A stretch of DNA of 64,000 bases from Acidobacteria subdivision 2 bacterium RH1 MAG20 (GTDB taxonomy: Bacteria; Acidobacteriota; Terriglobia; Terriglobales; Acidobacteriaceae), in the NCBI GenBank assembly GCA_002197545.1, contig NFUO01000098.1, positions 1 through 64,000 of the forward strand. Reading direction: 5' to 3'. Below, one piece after another: positions 7,579 to 16,047 of this stretch (position 1 is the stretch's first letter; every line of letters begins with the position of its first letter). The notes below the pieces were generated by a model. The model ran no database searches, was not told the DNA's origin, and saw only the letters and a list, made by a program, of their open reading frames with translations. The position numbers were made by a program, and so were the translations under genes.

Positions 7579-7929
7579 CTAGCCAGCCTTGCGCTCTTCC
7601 AGCACCTCATCCAGCAGCCCAGCCAGAGACCCCGCGCGCGAACGCATCGAGACCTGCGACTGCGAGAGACTACCCGCAAGCACGTCCTGCCGCTGCCGCG
7701 CGGCGCACAGCTCATCGGCAATATTAAGCGCCGCAAGCACGGCCACGCGCAGGCTATCGACCGTGCCGCCATGAGCCGAGACAGCACGCATCTTGGCATC
7801 GACCATGTGCGCGAGCTGCTCGATATACGCCGGGTCGGTGCCGCGCAGGTGGTAGATCTGGTCGTAGATCTCGACGGCGATGGACTGGGCTTCGGCCTGT
7901 TGTTCCGGGACTTCGACTGTCTGGTCCAT
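7579..7929 (-). CDS. zapA: Cell division protein ZapA
   Basis: 116 residues. The N-terminal beta strands read VAVEIYDQIYHLRGTDP in outline and are followed by YIEQLAHMVDAKMRAVSAHG (about 35-54). A long helix around LRVAVLAALNIADELCAARQ and a Gln/Arg-rich coiled-coil tail follow. This is the standard ZapA plan: a tetrameric protein that bundles FtsZ filaments at mid-cell. It lies 20 bp after the coiled-coil gene (7950-8207), which in turn follows pheT, an arrangement (pheT, coiled coil, zapA) that I believe recurs in related bacteria and suggests a division-related partner. Start ATG at 7929, with an AAGGAGTAA-type ribosome site just upstream. Confidence 0.85.
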   Translation of the reverse strand: MDQTVEVPEQQAEAQSIAVEIYDQIYHLRGTDPAYIEQLAHMVDAKMRAVSAHGGTVDSLRVAVLAALNIADELCAARQRQDVLAGSLSQSQVSMRSRAGSLAGLLDEVLEERKAG

Positions 7930-7949
7930 CGTTACTCCTTGAGCAGTTT

Positions 7950-8207
7950 TTAGAGGAGTTCGTCCATCTGTTGCAGCATCTTCTCGACGCGCTGGCGTAC
8001 TCCGTCGCGTTCCTTGGTCAACGTGTTGAGCTGTGCTTCAACGGCAATCTGGGCAGTAAGCTGGCTTTCAAGCTGTTCATTGAGGGAGGCGACCTGTGCC
8101 TCGGCAGCAGCGCGGGCCTCGCGCTCACGCTTGACGATCTCGACGGCACGAAGAACTTTTTGCTCAAGCGCCTGAAACTCATCGACGCTGATGGTGGATG
8201 TACTCAT
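7950..8207 (-). CDS. Short coiled-coil protein (ZapB-like), zapA neighbour
   Basis: 85 residues, almost entirely one predicted coiled coil. Heptad-like spacing of Leu, Val and Ala runs from FQALEQKVLRAVEIVKRE (about 11-28) through the Arg/Ala/Glu/Gln-rich middle to KMLQQMDELL at the end. There is no signal peptide or membrane segment. Size, coiled-coil character and position immediately upstream of zapA suggest a ZapB-like or other FtsZ-ring accessory protein, but ZapB homology cannot be proven from such low-information sequence. Start ATG at 8207. The gap to pheT is about 100 bp. Confidence 0.7.
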   Translation of the reverse strand: MSTSTISVDEFQALEQKVLRAVEIVKREREARAAAEAQVASLNEQLESQLTAQIAVEAQLNTLTKERDGVRQRVEKMLQQMDELL

Positions 8208-8311
8208 ATTCTTAAAGTATAGACGGCGGAGGCGTGGATTTTTCTGGGGAAAACTGTGTGGAATCTATGTGGATGCCTGCCCACACAGATGCAAAGACTT
8301 GCAGCCCGAAA

Positions 8312-10396
8312 TCAAAGCCCCGGAGCGCGAATCGTCCCGCCCAGCTTGGTCAGCACAGCGATAATATCCGCCCACCACGTTGTCAGCTCGTCTTCCCGTA
8401 GCGTTCGCTCATTCGACTGAAACACGCACTTCAGCAGAATCGCGTAATAACCCGGCGGAACTGACTTGCCCTTCGCATCGCGAAAGATCTCCGTCGGTGC
8501 CAGCCGCTGCAGCTCCGGAATCGCCAGCGCATGAATAGCGGCTGCAATCGTCTGCCATTGCATCGCATCGGGAAAGGTAAACGAGAAGTCGCGCTCCACA
8601 GCCTGAAACCGCGAAAGCTCATGTGCCGTTACCTTGCGCAGCGGAAGCGAATAAAGCTTCGCCAGATCGATCTGGGCCAGATAAACAGGTTGCCGCAGCT
8701 TACGCCGGGCTGTTTCTGAAGCGGAGAGCTCGCCGAACTGGGCAACAGGCTGGCCGTCCAGCATTGCCGTGGCACTCCGACCTGCCTGCAACCATCCTGG
8801 AGCGTCCGTCGTAAAGGCAACCTCGCCGGAGGCAAACAGCGACAGCAGCGACTCAATCACACCCTTCAACTCAAACACTGGAGCATCCTGCGCGCTATGC
8901 AGCGAACTCGCCGTGACAGCCCCCGTCAAGCCCAGTGATAACGAAGCCGACTCCACGACCTCATCCGTCCCGCCGGTAAAAACCGCACCCTGCTCAAACA
9001 GCCGCACCGTCTGCACATCGCGATTCAAATTGTGGGCCAGCATGGTCAACATCCCCGGCACCAGCGATGGCCGCAGCAGGGCCGCCTCCTCTGAAAGAGG
9101 ATTCTCCATCGCAACCGTCCTCTGACCAGCAGCATTGAACAAATCGCTGTCAGCCTGTGAAGCGAACGTGCTCGATATCGACTCGCTGAACCCCAGCGCC
9201 AGCAGCCGAGTGCGCACAGCAGCCTCGGCCGCCGCCGTAGGATGCGCAATCACCACGCCCGGCACCGGCAGCGTATTGGCGAAGCGGTTGTAGCCATAGA
9301 CTCGCGCTACCTCTTCAATCAGATCAATCTCGCGCTCCAGATCGAGACGCCAGCTCGGCAACTTCGCCGCGAATATATCGTCGGCCTTCGCTGTCAACTC
9401 GCACCCCAGCGCAGTAAGATACTGCGCCACAATCTCCTTGGTAATTCCCTCGGGCGCAATCGTCGTGCCCAAATGCCGCTGCACCTGCTTTACCGAGAGC
9501 GCAATCGGAGCACGGTCAGCCGTCTTCGCCGCAGCCGCGGGAACCACAACATCCACCAACTCGCCCTCGGGCTGCCCACCGCTCTCAAGAATCAGGCCCG
9601 AGACCAGCACGTTGGCCACAGGAGCAGCATTGAAGTCCGCGCCCCGCTCGAACCGGTGCGAAGCATCTGTATGCAGCATATGTCGCCGCGAGCTTCGCCG
9701 AATGCTCGCCGGATCGAACCACGCCGCCTCCACCAGAATGTTCTTCGTCTCCAGCGTAATCATGGAGTCCCAGCCACCCATCACGCCTGCCAGCGCCAAC
9801 GCCTTCTTCTCGTCGGCCACCACCAGATCGTCCGCCTCCAACGTCCGTTCCGTCCCATCGAGTAACCGCAGCTTCTCCCCCTGCCTCGCCAGCCGCACCA
9901 CAATCCCGCCCTCAATCTTGTCGAGGTCAAACGCATGGGTAGGATGCCCCATCCCCATCAGCACAAAGTTGCTCACATCCACCGCATTCGAGATCTGCTT
10001 CTGCCCCAGCAGGCCAAAGTATTCAGCAATGCGCCCCGCACTCGGAGCAATCGTCACACCGCGCAGCACCTGCGCCGTAAACCTTCCGCAAAGCTCCGGA
10101 GCTTCAATCCGTACTGGAAAAGCCTTCGCACCCGCCACCGCAGCGGGCAGCGACCCATCCAGCGGAGCCAGCGGCAGGTTATAGATCGTCGCTGCTTCCC
10201 GCGCAATGCCGTAGTGGTTCATTGCATCGACGCGGTTGGTCGTAATGTCCATCTCGAACAGATGGCCATTTCCCTCGCCAAGATCATGCACCCCTTCGAC
10301 GGCTATGCCGCGAAGAGTCAGGTCATCAGCCAGTTGACGGTCAGAGACGGAAAGTTGCGGCAAATAAGAGCGGAGCCAGCTTGTAAGAATCTTCAT
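8312..10396 (-). CDS. pheT: Phenylalanyl-tRNA synthetase beta subunit, short form lacking the tRNA-binding OB domain
   Basis: 694 residues from the ATG at 10396 (MKILTSWLRSYL, the conserved PheT opening), against about 790-800 in E. coli. The usual order is B1, the tRNA-binding OB insert, B3/B4, B5, the catalytic-like core and the anticodon-binding ferredoxin-fold domain. Here the N-terminal stretch (GIAVEGVHDLGEG, about 30-42) passes almost directly into FEMDITTNRVDAMNHYGIAR (about 46-65), so the ~110-residue OB/EMAP-like domain is absent. The B5 region follows (AQYLTALGCEL, LPSWRLDLEREIDLIEEVAR). The last ~95 residues are the FDX-ACB domain (FQAVERDFSFTFPDAM, PGYYAILLKCVFQS). With PheS it charges tRNA-Phe in the cytoplasm. 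It is not adjacent to pheS but 2.7 kb away. Confidence 0.93.
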   Translation of the reverse strand: MKILTSWLRSYLPQLSVSDRQLADDLTLRGIAVEGVHDLGEGNGHLFEMDITTNRVDAMNHYGIAREAATIYNLPLAPLDGSLPAAVAGAKAFPVRIEAPELCGRFTAQVLRGVTIAPSAGRIAEYFGLLGQKQISNAVDVSNFVLMGMGHPTHAFDLDKIEGGIVVRLARQGEKLRLLDGTERTLEADDLVVADEKKALALAGVMGGWDSMITLETKNILVEAAWFDPASIRRSSRRHMLHTDASHRFERGADFNAAPVANVLVSGLILESGGQPEGELVDVVVPAAAAKTADRAPIALSVKQVQRHLGTTIAPEGITKEIVAQYLTALGCELTAKADDIFAAKLPSWRLDLEREIDLIEEVARVYGYNRFANTLPVPGVVIAHPTAAAEAAVRTRLLALGFSESISSTFASQADSDLFNAAGQRTVAMENPLSEEAALLRPSLVPGMLTMLAHNLNRDVQTVRLFEQGAVFTGGTDEVVESASLSLGLTGAVTASSLHSAQDAPVFELKGVIESLLSLFASGEVAFTTDAPGWLQAGRSATAMLDGQPVAQFGELSASETARRKLRQPVYLAQIDLAKLYSLPLRKVTAHELSRFQAVERDFSFTFPDAMQWQTIAAAIHALAIPELQRLAPTEIFRDAKGKSVPPGYYAILLKCVFQSNERTLREDELTTWWADIIAVLTKLGGTIRAPGL

Positions 10397-10446
10397 GGTG
10401 GACGATTTCCAGTCTAAATGTTGCATTGTCCTCTGCTCCGTCTGAG

Positions 10447-11013
10447 TCAGATCGAAGGGACCTCTTCAAACAGACCGGTCGGCAGACCATCGATGCTCCG
10501 TTCATTCTTCTGGTGCCAGTATTCCTCTAGGCCTTGCTCTCCTTTTGCCTCTGCCCAGCGCGTCAGCGTCGTGCGTTCGCCAGCATACTCAAACAGTGGG
10601 ACTCCATAACCGCACGAGGTCTGTACCGACTCGACCTTCAGCAGTACCATCTGCCGCGCCCCCGGCGGCTCGATGTGATCAAAGTGCGAGACCAGCATTT
10701 CGGCATACTCCGCACCACCCCGCCGCAAAATCCGTCCGTGCCCATACAGCCGCAGCACCATCGGTGCTCCTTCAAAGGCGCAGAACATCAGCGTCAGCCG
10801 CCCATCCACGAGAAGGTGGGCCGCCGTCTCATTGCCGCTGCCGGTCTTATCTAAATAGACGACGCGATTCGCATCCAGTACCCTCAACGGCGCCACATCC
10901 CTCGGCGAAACATTCACCCGGCCCTCCGCAGTCGCGGAAGCATTGAAGAAGATCCGCTGCTTCTCGATGAACTCGCGGTGGAGCGGTTCGATCTGCTCAA
11001 ACTGCTTGGCCAT
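10447..11013 (-). CDS. Pyridoxamine 5'-phosphate oxidase-like FMN-binding protein
   Basis: 188 residues, a single split-barrel domain. Recognisable segments are RIFFNASATAEGRVNVSPRD (about 20-40), VVYLDKTGSGNETAAHLLVD (about 52-71, with a likely FMN phosphate contact), LTLMFCAFEGAPMVLRLYG and the C-terminal SCGYGVPLFEYAGER. This is the pattern of the general PPOX-like family found in many soil bacteria. The C-terminal tail of the true PdxH enzymes is missing, so it is probably not the vitamin B6 oxidase but an uncharacterised flavin-dependent protein. It lies between pheT and a divergent NmrA-like gene. Start ATG at 11013. Confidence 0.82.
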   Translation of the reverse strand: MAKQFEQIEPLHREFIEKQRIFFNASATAEGRVNVSPRDVAPLRVLDANRVVYLDKTGSGNETAAHLLVDGRLTLMFCAFEGAPMVLRLYGHGRILRRGGAEYAEMLVSHFDHIEPPGARQMVLLKVESVQTSCGYGVPLFEYAGERTTLTRWAEAKGEQGLEEYWHQKNERSIDGLPTGLFEEVPSI

Positions 11014-11209
11014 GCGCAGTCTCCTCAGAACGATCTCTACTCTCAGTTTAACCTGTGCAGCGCCGGAATTGTTCCTCAGCTCTTCATGCTCCTTTTGTTC
11101 GCGCCATGAATCAGATAAATCAGAGCCGCAGCTATCCGTTATCAGCTAGCCACCGCAGCCATTGCATCAGGCAAAGCCACAAAGACATAGGCAACGGAAA
11201 GGAGACAGC

Positions 11210-12073
11210 ATGTACGCAATCATGGGAGTTACAGGTCAAGTCGGATCGGCAGTAGCCGACATGTTGCTATCGCAGGGCAAAAAAGTACGCGTCATCGTCC
11301 GCAACCCGGAGAAGGCGGCATCATGGCGTGACCGCGGTGCAGAGATCGCCATCGCCAACTTCGACGACGTGGATGCCCTGCAATCCGCCTTTCGCGGTAC
11401 CGAAGGCGTCTTCGTCATCAATCCGCCAAACTTCGCTCCTGAACCAGGCTTTCCGGAGAGCCGCGCCTTCATCGCCGCCATCCGCGAGGCGCTCGCCGCA
11501 GCAAAGCCAGCCAGAGTAGTTGCGCTCTCCAGCATCGGAGCGCAGCAAAACACAGGCACAGGCCTGCTCGAATCTCTCCATATCCTCGAAGAAGAACTTT
11601 CAGCGCTTTCCATCCCTGTCGCCTTCCTGCGTGCTGGCTGGTTTATGGAGAACTCGCGCTGGGACGTTCCATCGGCACGCGAAGGCCGGATTTTTTCGTA
11701 CCTTCAGCCGCTTGATAAAGAGTTTTCGCTGGTAGCGACGTTAGACATTGGCCGTACCGGAGCAGAAGTCCTGTCGCAGAACTGGAAAGGAAACCGCTTC
11801 ATCGAAGTAGCCGGACCAAAACCCTACTCGCCTCGACAATTAGCAGCTGCATTTTCAAAGGTCCTGAACCATCCTGTCGAGGCCATCGCCATCCCACGCG
11901 AAACCTGGGTAGAAACATTTGTCGCTCAAGGCATTCCCGCCGACCGCACCGCCTACCGCGTCGAGATGCTGGAGGGCTTCAACTCCGGCCACATCTCCTT
12001 TGGCGTTCCCGGTACAGAGCACGTCGCCGGCACCATTCCACTCGAAGAGGCCCTCAAATCTCTCATCGTTTAG
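11210..12073 (+). CDS. NmrA-like NAD(P)-binding protein (atypical SDR)
   Basis: 287 residues from the ATG at 11210. GGAG lies 5-8 nt upstream, which favours this start over an in-frame codon at 11162. The N-terminal dinucleotide-binding motif is MGVTGQVGSAVADML (GxTGxxG, about residues 5-19), then VRVIVRNPEKAASW, the dinucleotide-specifying strand. There is no YxxxK catalytic pair in the usual place, as expected for the NmrA/HSCARG and QorB-type group that sense NAD(P) redox state or act as quinone or azo reductases. FIEVAGPKPYSPRQLAAAFS (about 203-222) is the common C-terminal motif. It is divergent from the PPOX-like gene, so a shared regulatory region of about 200 bp separates them. Confidence 0.85.
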   Translation: MYAIMGVTGQVGSAVADMLLSQGKKVRVIVRNPEKAASWRDRGAEIAIANFDDVDALQSAFRGTEGVFVINPPNFAPEPGFPESRAFIAAIREALAAAKPARVVALSSIGAQQNTGTGLLESLHILEEELSALSIPVAFLRAGWFMENSRWDVPSAREGRIFSYLQPLDKEFSLVATLDIGRTGAEVLSQNWKGNRFIEVAGPKPYSPRQLAAAFSKVLNHPVEAIAIPRETWVETFVAQGIPADRTAYRVEMLEGFNSGHISFGVPGTEHVAGTIPLEEALKSLIV

Positions 12074-12171
12074 CTATCAGCCTGGAAAGAAGATCAGGTA
12101 TGCTTTTTTGTCAGTAGCCTCTACTGCAAAACGCAAAGATTCAACTCTAAGCCTGAAAAAAGGACCTAACC

Positions 12172-12528
12172 ATGTTCCGATTGCTCTTTCACTGGATTCT
12201 GAACGCTCTGGCCCTGTTGATTGTGTCCCACTTTGTAGAGGGCTTCCACATTAGCAGCATCGTCTCCGCCTTGATCGCGGTCGTCATCATCGGCCTCTTC
12301 AACGCGACGCTGGGCCTCTTTCTCAAGATCATCACGTTGCCACTGGGCATTCTGACCTTCGGCATCTTCTTCCTGGTCATCAACGCAGTCATCCTGTGGT
12401 TCTCAAGCAAGTTCGTTCCGGGATTCGCCGTAACGACCTTCCAGGCCGCTTTCCTGGGCGCACTTGCGCTTGCTGTGCTGCACCTGCTGTTTGGCTTTCT
12501 CGATCTCTCGAAGAAGAAGCGCGCCTAG
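12172..12528 (+). CDS. Phage_holin_4_2/YvlD-family membrane protein
   Basis: 118 residues with four hydrophobic segments, in order LLFHWILNALALLIVSHFV, VSALIAVVIIGLFNATLGLF, ITLPLGILTFGIFFLVINAV and FQAAFLGALALAVLHLLFGF. It ends in a short basic tail (KKKRA). The conserved FNATLG and LPLGILTFGIF signatures are those of the YvlD-like family often annotated as a phage holin superfamily IV protein. Despite that name these are chromosomal inner-membrane proteins, possibly linked to envelope stress. No phage genes surround it. It is preceded by an AGGACC-type ribosome site and lies about 100 bp after the NmrA-like gene. Confidence 0.85.
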   Translation: MFRLLFHWILNALALLIVSHFVEGFHISSIVSALIAVVIIGLFNATLGLFLKIITLPLGILTFGIFFLVINAVILWFSSKFVPGFAVTTFQAAFLGALALAVLHLLFGFLDLSKKKRA

Positions 12529-12600
12529 CATTTAAAACATCGGCTTCGCCGTTGGGAGCATCATTAGCTTGTTGACCCCTGCAAGAAGGAGAGAAGCGCG

Positions 12601-13038
12601 ATGTTCAAGAAAATTGCGGTTGCATTCGACGAATCACCGGAGGCACAGCGGGCCTTTCGTTCGGCGCTCGATCTGGCCAAACTTGTCACCGCGGAACTTT
12701 ACCTCATTACCGTCATTGAGAACCTGCCCGCTTATATGAGCTACGTCTCGGCAGTAGCTCCTGACGTTCCGGTATTGCTGAAAAACGAGAGGCATTCATT
12801 TTATGTAGATCTGCACAGCAAGGCGAAGAGTACGGCTGAAGAGGCTGGAGTCAGCTTTCAGTCAGAACTCGTTGAAGGCGATGAGATAGAAGCATTGCTT
12901 CAGATCGTAAATCGGATCACACCCGAGCTTCTGGTTGTTGGGCTTCGACGAGATCCGGGAGGAATCAGCCGATACCTGGGTGGAACGGCCCACCAGTTAG
13001 CATTGCATGTCAAATGCGATGTGCTTGGGATTCGCTAG
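12601..13038 (+). CDS. Universal stress protein (UspA family)
   Basis: 145 residues, a single Usp domain. The start MFKKIAVAFDESPEAQRAF fits the first strand with the conserved Asp, followed by ALDLAKLVTAELYLITVIE. The nucleotide-binding consensus G-2x-G-9x-G(S/T) is only partly kept near the end: LLVVGLRRDPGGISRYLGGT (about 113-132), followed by AHQLALHVKCDVLGIR. ATP binding is therefore likely but not certain. Such proteins act in the cytoplasm under starvation or oxidative stress. AAGGAGAG lies about 10 nt before the ATG. It ends 23 bp from the convergent pheS. Confidence 0.88.
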   Translation: MFKKIAVAFDESPEAQRAFRSALDLAKLVTAELYLITVIENLPAYMSYVSAVAPDVPVLLKNERHSFYVDLHSKAKSTAEEAGVSFQSELVEGDEIEALLQIVNRITPELLVVGLRRDPGGISRYLGGTAHQLALHVKCDVLGIR

Positions 13039-13061
13039 AGACGGACTTTGCTTATTTTTCT

Positions 13062-14177
13062 TTAGGCGAACTGCTCCAGAAACCGCATATCCCCCGAATA
13101 GAAATGCCCAATATCCGAGATGCCGTGCTGAATCATGGCAATGCGCTCGACTCCCATGCCAAAGGCGAAGCCGGTAACGCGGTCAGGATTGTAGGCATCA
13201 TCGTCGAGTCCCAACTTGCGGCGCTCGTCAGTCACGGCGGCAAAGACAGCCGGGTCAACCATTCCACAGCCAAGCAACTCAATCCAGCCCGAGTGCTTGC
13301 ACTTGCGGCAGCCCTTTCCTCCGCAGAAGATGCATGAGATCTGCACATCCGCTGAGGGTTCGGTAAACGGAAAGAAGCTGGGGAAGAATCGCGTTTTGAC
13401 GTCCGAACCGAACAGCGCCTTCATCGCATGGTCGAGCGTCCCCTTCAGGTCGGAGAAGGTGATGTTCGTATCGACACAAAGCCCTTCAACCTGATGGAAG
13501 ATAGGCGAGTGCGTCGCGTCCGCGGCATCGTTGCGATGCACCTTGCCGGGAATGACGATGCGAATCGGCGGACCCTGCGCGACCATCGTTCTGATCTGGA
13601 CAGGCGAGGTATGCGTCCGCATCAGCAGCCGGTCGCGGCTTGGCTTTGCGCCCTGATCGGCAATCTGAAGTGTGTCCTGCGTATCCCGCGCCGGATGGTT
13701 CTGCGGAAAGTTCAGCGCCTCGAAGTTATAGAAGTCGCTCTCCACCTGCGGCCCAAGGTTGGTCGAGTAGCCAAGATGATGGAAGACGCGAACGATCTCC
13801 TGCATCGTCTGTAGCAGCGGATGAGCGATTCCCGGCTGCCGGACTGTTCCCGGCAGCGTAATGTCGATTCCCCGCACCACAGCCGCACTGGTCGCACTCA
13901 CTGGGGCTTCAAGCGCCGCTTCGATCTGCTGCTTGAGTTGGTTGAACCGGATACCCAGCGGCTTGCGCGCCTCCGCCGGAGCAGACTTGAGCCACGCCTC
14001 GCTGATGAGCTTTAGCCGGCCCTGCTTCCTGCCCAGCCAGTGCAGCCGAAAAGCCTCCAGCGCGTCAGCGGTCTCAAGAGACGAGGCCCCGCTGCGGACC
14101 TCTTCGGCAACGGCTGCAAAAGCCCGGTCAAGAGCGGCTTCGTCGTAGGTCAGGAGCTGGGGGATGGCGTCATTCAT
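13062..14177 (-). CDS. pheS: Phenylalanyl-tRNA synthetase alpha subunit
   Basis: 371 residues from the ATG at 14177 (MNDAIPQLLTYDEAALDRAF). The frame continues upstream but the extra residues are not PheS-like. An N-terminal coiled-coil region that contacts tRNA is followed by the class II catalytic core. Motif 2 lies around ATHSPIFHQVEGLCVDTNIT (about 240-259), with the Cys-rich loop CIFCGGKGCRKCKHSGW (about 283-299) and motif 3 at GFAFGMGVERIAMIQHGI near the C terminus. It forms the alpha2-beta2 enzyme with PheT. In most bacteria pheS and pheT are adjacent. Here pheT lies 2.7 kb away on the same strand beyond two rightward-transcribed stress or membrane genes, an NmrA-like gene and a PPOX-like gene. 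Confidence 0.94.
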   Translation of the reverse strand: MNDAIPQLLTYDEAALDRAFAAVAEEVRSGASSLETADALEAFRLHWLGRKQGRLKLISEAWLKSAPAEARKPLGIRFNQLKQQIEAALEAPVSATSAAVVRGIDITLPGTVRQPGIAHPLLQTMQEIVRVFHHLGYSTNLGPQVESDFYNFEALNFPQNHPARDTQDTLQIADQGAKPSRDRLLMRTHTSPVQIRTMVAQGPPIRIVIPGKVHRNDAADATHSPIFHQVEGLCVDTNITFSDLKGTLDHAMKALFGSDVKTRFFPSFFPFTEPSADVQISCIFCGGKGCRKCKHSGWIELLGCGMVDPAVFAAVTDERRKLGLDDDAYNPDRVTGFAFGMGVERIAMIQHGISDIGHFYSGDMRFLEQFA

Positions 14178-14260
14178 GATGGACAGAGATAAGGATAAAT
14201 GACTGCCAGTTTTCGGAGATCTTTCCCCAAGGGGGTCTTGGTCAAGTCCTCCCCAAAAAT

Positions 14261-15808
14261 TCAAAGCGCCGATAGCACAATTGCCACCACAGCAACCCCC
14301 AGAAGAAGGCTCCGGCGGTCGGTAATGGCGTAGACAACAGGGTCTTCGTCAAGCTGTCCCCGCGAGGCCCGCAGCCAGAGAAGGCTTATCCAGAGCAGCA
14401 GAACCGGCACAAGCAGCCAGAGCCGGGTGGTGTGGTGGTAAAGCTGAGCTGCGGAGAGGTTGGAGATATAGAGTGTCAGCACAGCAACCGAGACATACCC
14501 GCTGGCCGAGCCAAAGCTGCGCAGTTGTTCAATATCAGAGACATGATAGCCTCGTCCCCCAGCAGTCACGCCTCCGCGCTCGCGCAGGCTCTCCAGCTCG
14601 GCAAAGCGTTTGACGAACGCCAGCGACAGAAAGAAGAAGATGCTGAAGCCCGCAAGCCACGTAGAAACAGTCACTCCTGTAGCAGCAGAGCCGGCAAGAA
14701 TCCGAATGGTGTAAAGGCCCGAAAGCACAATGACATCGACCATCACAGCCCGCTTGAGGCGCAGCGAATAGGCCAACGTCGTGACCGCATAGATGGCCAG
14801 CCACGCCAGGAAATAGTAGGGACGGCTGAGCGCAGCCGAAGGCGAGAGGAGCGCGATTGCGTGAGGAAGAAAGACCGCAAGGCACACCGAAGCAACCAGG
14901 AAAAGGACAACCACCGCTACCCCGCCGATTGCAGATAGGTCACCGGAAGCAAAGGGCCTGCGTCGTTTGCGGGGATGCTGTCGATCGGCTTCGAGGTCGA
15001 GCAGGTCGTTGACGATGTACGTGGCAGAGGCACAGAGACCGAAGCTGAGAAAAGCGATCAAAGCCGCGGCCAGCAAGCCCCGGTTCCAATTGTGCGCGAG
15101 CAGAAGCGGCAGAAAAATCAGGGTGTTCTTCGCCCACTGGTGAATGCGAATCGCCTTGGGCCATGCGCGGAGAGGAGAGACGCGCTCCTCGAAGGTGCGC
15201 ACAGGAGTAATGCCAGAGGCACGGAGAGCAGCGCGAAGGCCAGCCGTGGGATTCGCCACCATCGGCTGTTGGCAATGCTGGAGCAATGGGAGGTCGGGCA
15301 TGGCATTGCCGATGTAGGCAAAATTGTCGCCAAAGGCCTCTCGGAAGGCCGCTAGTTTGTTATGCCCGGCCAGATTGAGCGTTCCATTGGAGGCGAGGAC
15401 TCCGGTAAACAGATTGAGGTGGTCGGCGATGCGATGGGCCAGGACGGAGTCGGCCGCGGTGGTGAGGTAAATGGTGCGTCCGGTGGCCTGTTGCTGTTCG
15501 AGATACTGCAGGAGTTCGCGATTGTAGGGCAAGTGGGCGACATCAAGCTCGACGGCGCTGGTGATATGGCGTTTCAGTGCCGCTTTGCCCTGTGCCAGCC
15601 AGCGCGGGAGCTGGAGGAGCGCGGCGGGATGATGGCGCGCGAGGGCGAGCGTGGAGTCGACGAGCGTATCCGATTTGACCAGCGTGCCGTCAAGATCGAC
15701 GCAAAGCGTTGGAAGCGAGGCGGTGCCGGGAACAGGGAGGGGCAAGGGATTCCTTCCGGGGTAAGACGCTTGCTGGGCGGTCTGCGTATCTTCGCAGACC
15801 AAGGTCAT
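14261..15808 (-). CDS. HAD-UbiA fusion: haloacid dehalogenase domain plus UbiA-type prenyltransferase
   Basis: 515 residues. The first ~210 are a HAD-like phosphatase domain: LCVDLDGTLVKSDTLVDSTL (about 35-54, motif I DxDGT), TIYLTTAADS (motif II) and FAYIGNAMPDLPLLQ (motif IV). The rest is a UbiA-family prenyltransferase with about eight hydrophobic segments. The Mg-diphosphate motif is NDLLDLEADRQHPRKRRRP (about 265-283), followed by YSLRLKRAVMVDVIVLSGLY. NDLxDxExDRxHPxK is the form seen in decaprenyl-phosphate phosphoribose synthases. It may therefore attach a lipid chain to a sugar phosphate and remove a phosphate in one polypeptide, as in DPPR/arabinan precursor pathways, though the substrate is unproven. 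It starts at about 15808 (no strong ribosome site) and ends some 80 bp before the pheS start. Confidence 0.82.
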   Translation of the reverse strand: MTLVCEDTQTAQQASYPGRNPLPLPVPGTASLPTLCVDLDGTLVKSDTLVDSTLALARHHPAALLQLPRWLAQGKAALKRHITSAVELDVAHLPYNRELLQYLEQQQATGRTIYLTTAADSVLAHRIADHLNLFTGVLASNGTLNLAGHNKLAAFREAFGDNFAYIGNAMPDLPLLQHCQQPMVANPTAGLRAALRASGITPVRTFEERVSPLRAWPKAIRIHQWAKNTLIFLPLLLAHNWNRGLLAAALIAFLSFGLCASATYIVNDLLDLEADRQHPRKRRRPFASGDLSAIGGVAVVVLFLVASVCLAVFLPHAIALLSPSAALSRPYYFLAWLAIYAVTTLAYSLRLKRAVMVDVIVLSGLYTIRILAGSAATGVTVSTWLAGFSIFFFLSLAFVKRFAELESLRERGGVTAGGRGYHVSDIEQLRSFGSASGYVSVAVLTLYISNLSAAQLYHHTTRLWLLVPVLLLWISLLWLRASRGQLDEDPVVYAITDRRSLLLGVAVVAIVLSAL

Positions 15809-15902
15809 TATTATTTATATGGGTATCTGAGAAACGCAGAATTAATGAAGTGGCGGAATTTGTTGAATTTCAGGGCATCTTCATAGATGGTCTTCCGTCA
15901 AG

Positions 15903-16038
15903 GAAAAGACAAATACAGGGGTCTCTCCACTGCCCCTTCGACTTCGCTCAGGGTTCGGTCGAGATGACGTGCATGTGTGGGAGCACAGGCGCAAGTCCGT
16001 TCGACTTCGCTGAGAGCCGAGACGTGCTCCTGTGTCCT
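15903..16038 (+). repeat. REP-like dispersed repeat (family A), double copy
   Basis: The core begins with ACAGGGGTCTCTCCACT and ends with CGGTCGAGATGACGTG, joined by a variable palindromic middle. A second partial unit (TTCGACTTCGC, then GACGTGCTCC) follows immediately. The same core recurs in both orientations at about 24496, 36149, 42363, 46001, 51024 and 56281. It lies between the convergent ends of the HAD-UbiA and glucan phosphorylase genes' neighbourhood. Confidence 0.75.
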
Positions 16039-16047
16039 TACAGAGGA

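Noticed and set aside
12172..12528. Phage holin label for the YvlD-like protein as evidence of a prophage
   Set aside because: The family is chromosomal and widespread. No integrase, capsid, terminase or lysozyme is nearby.
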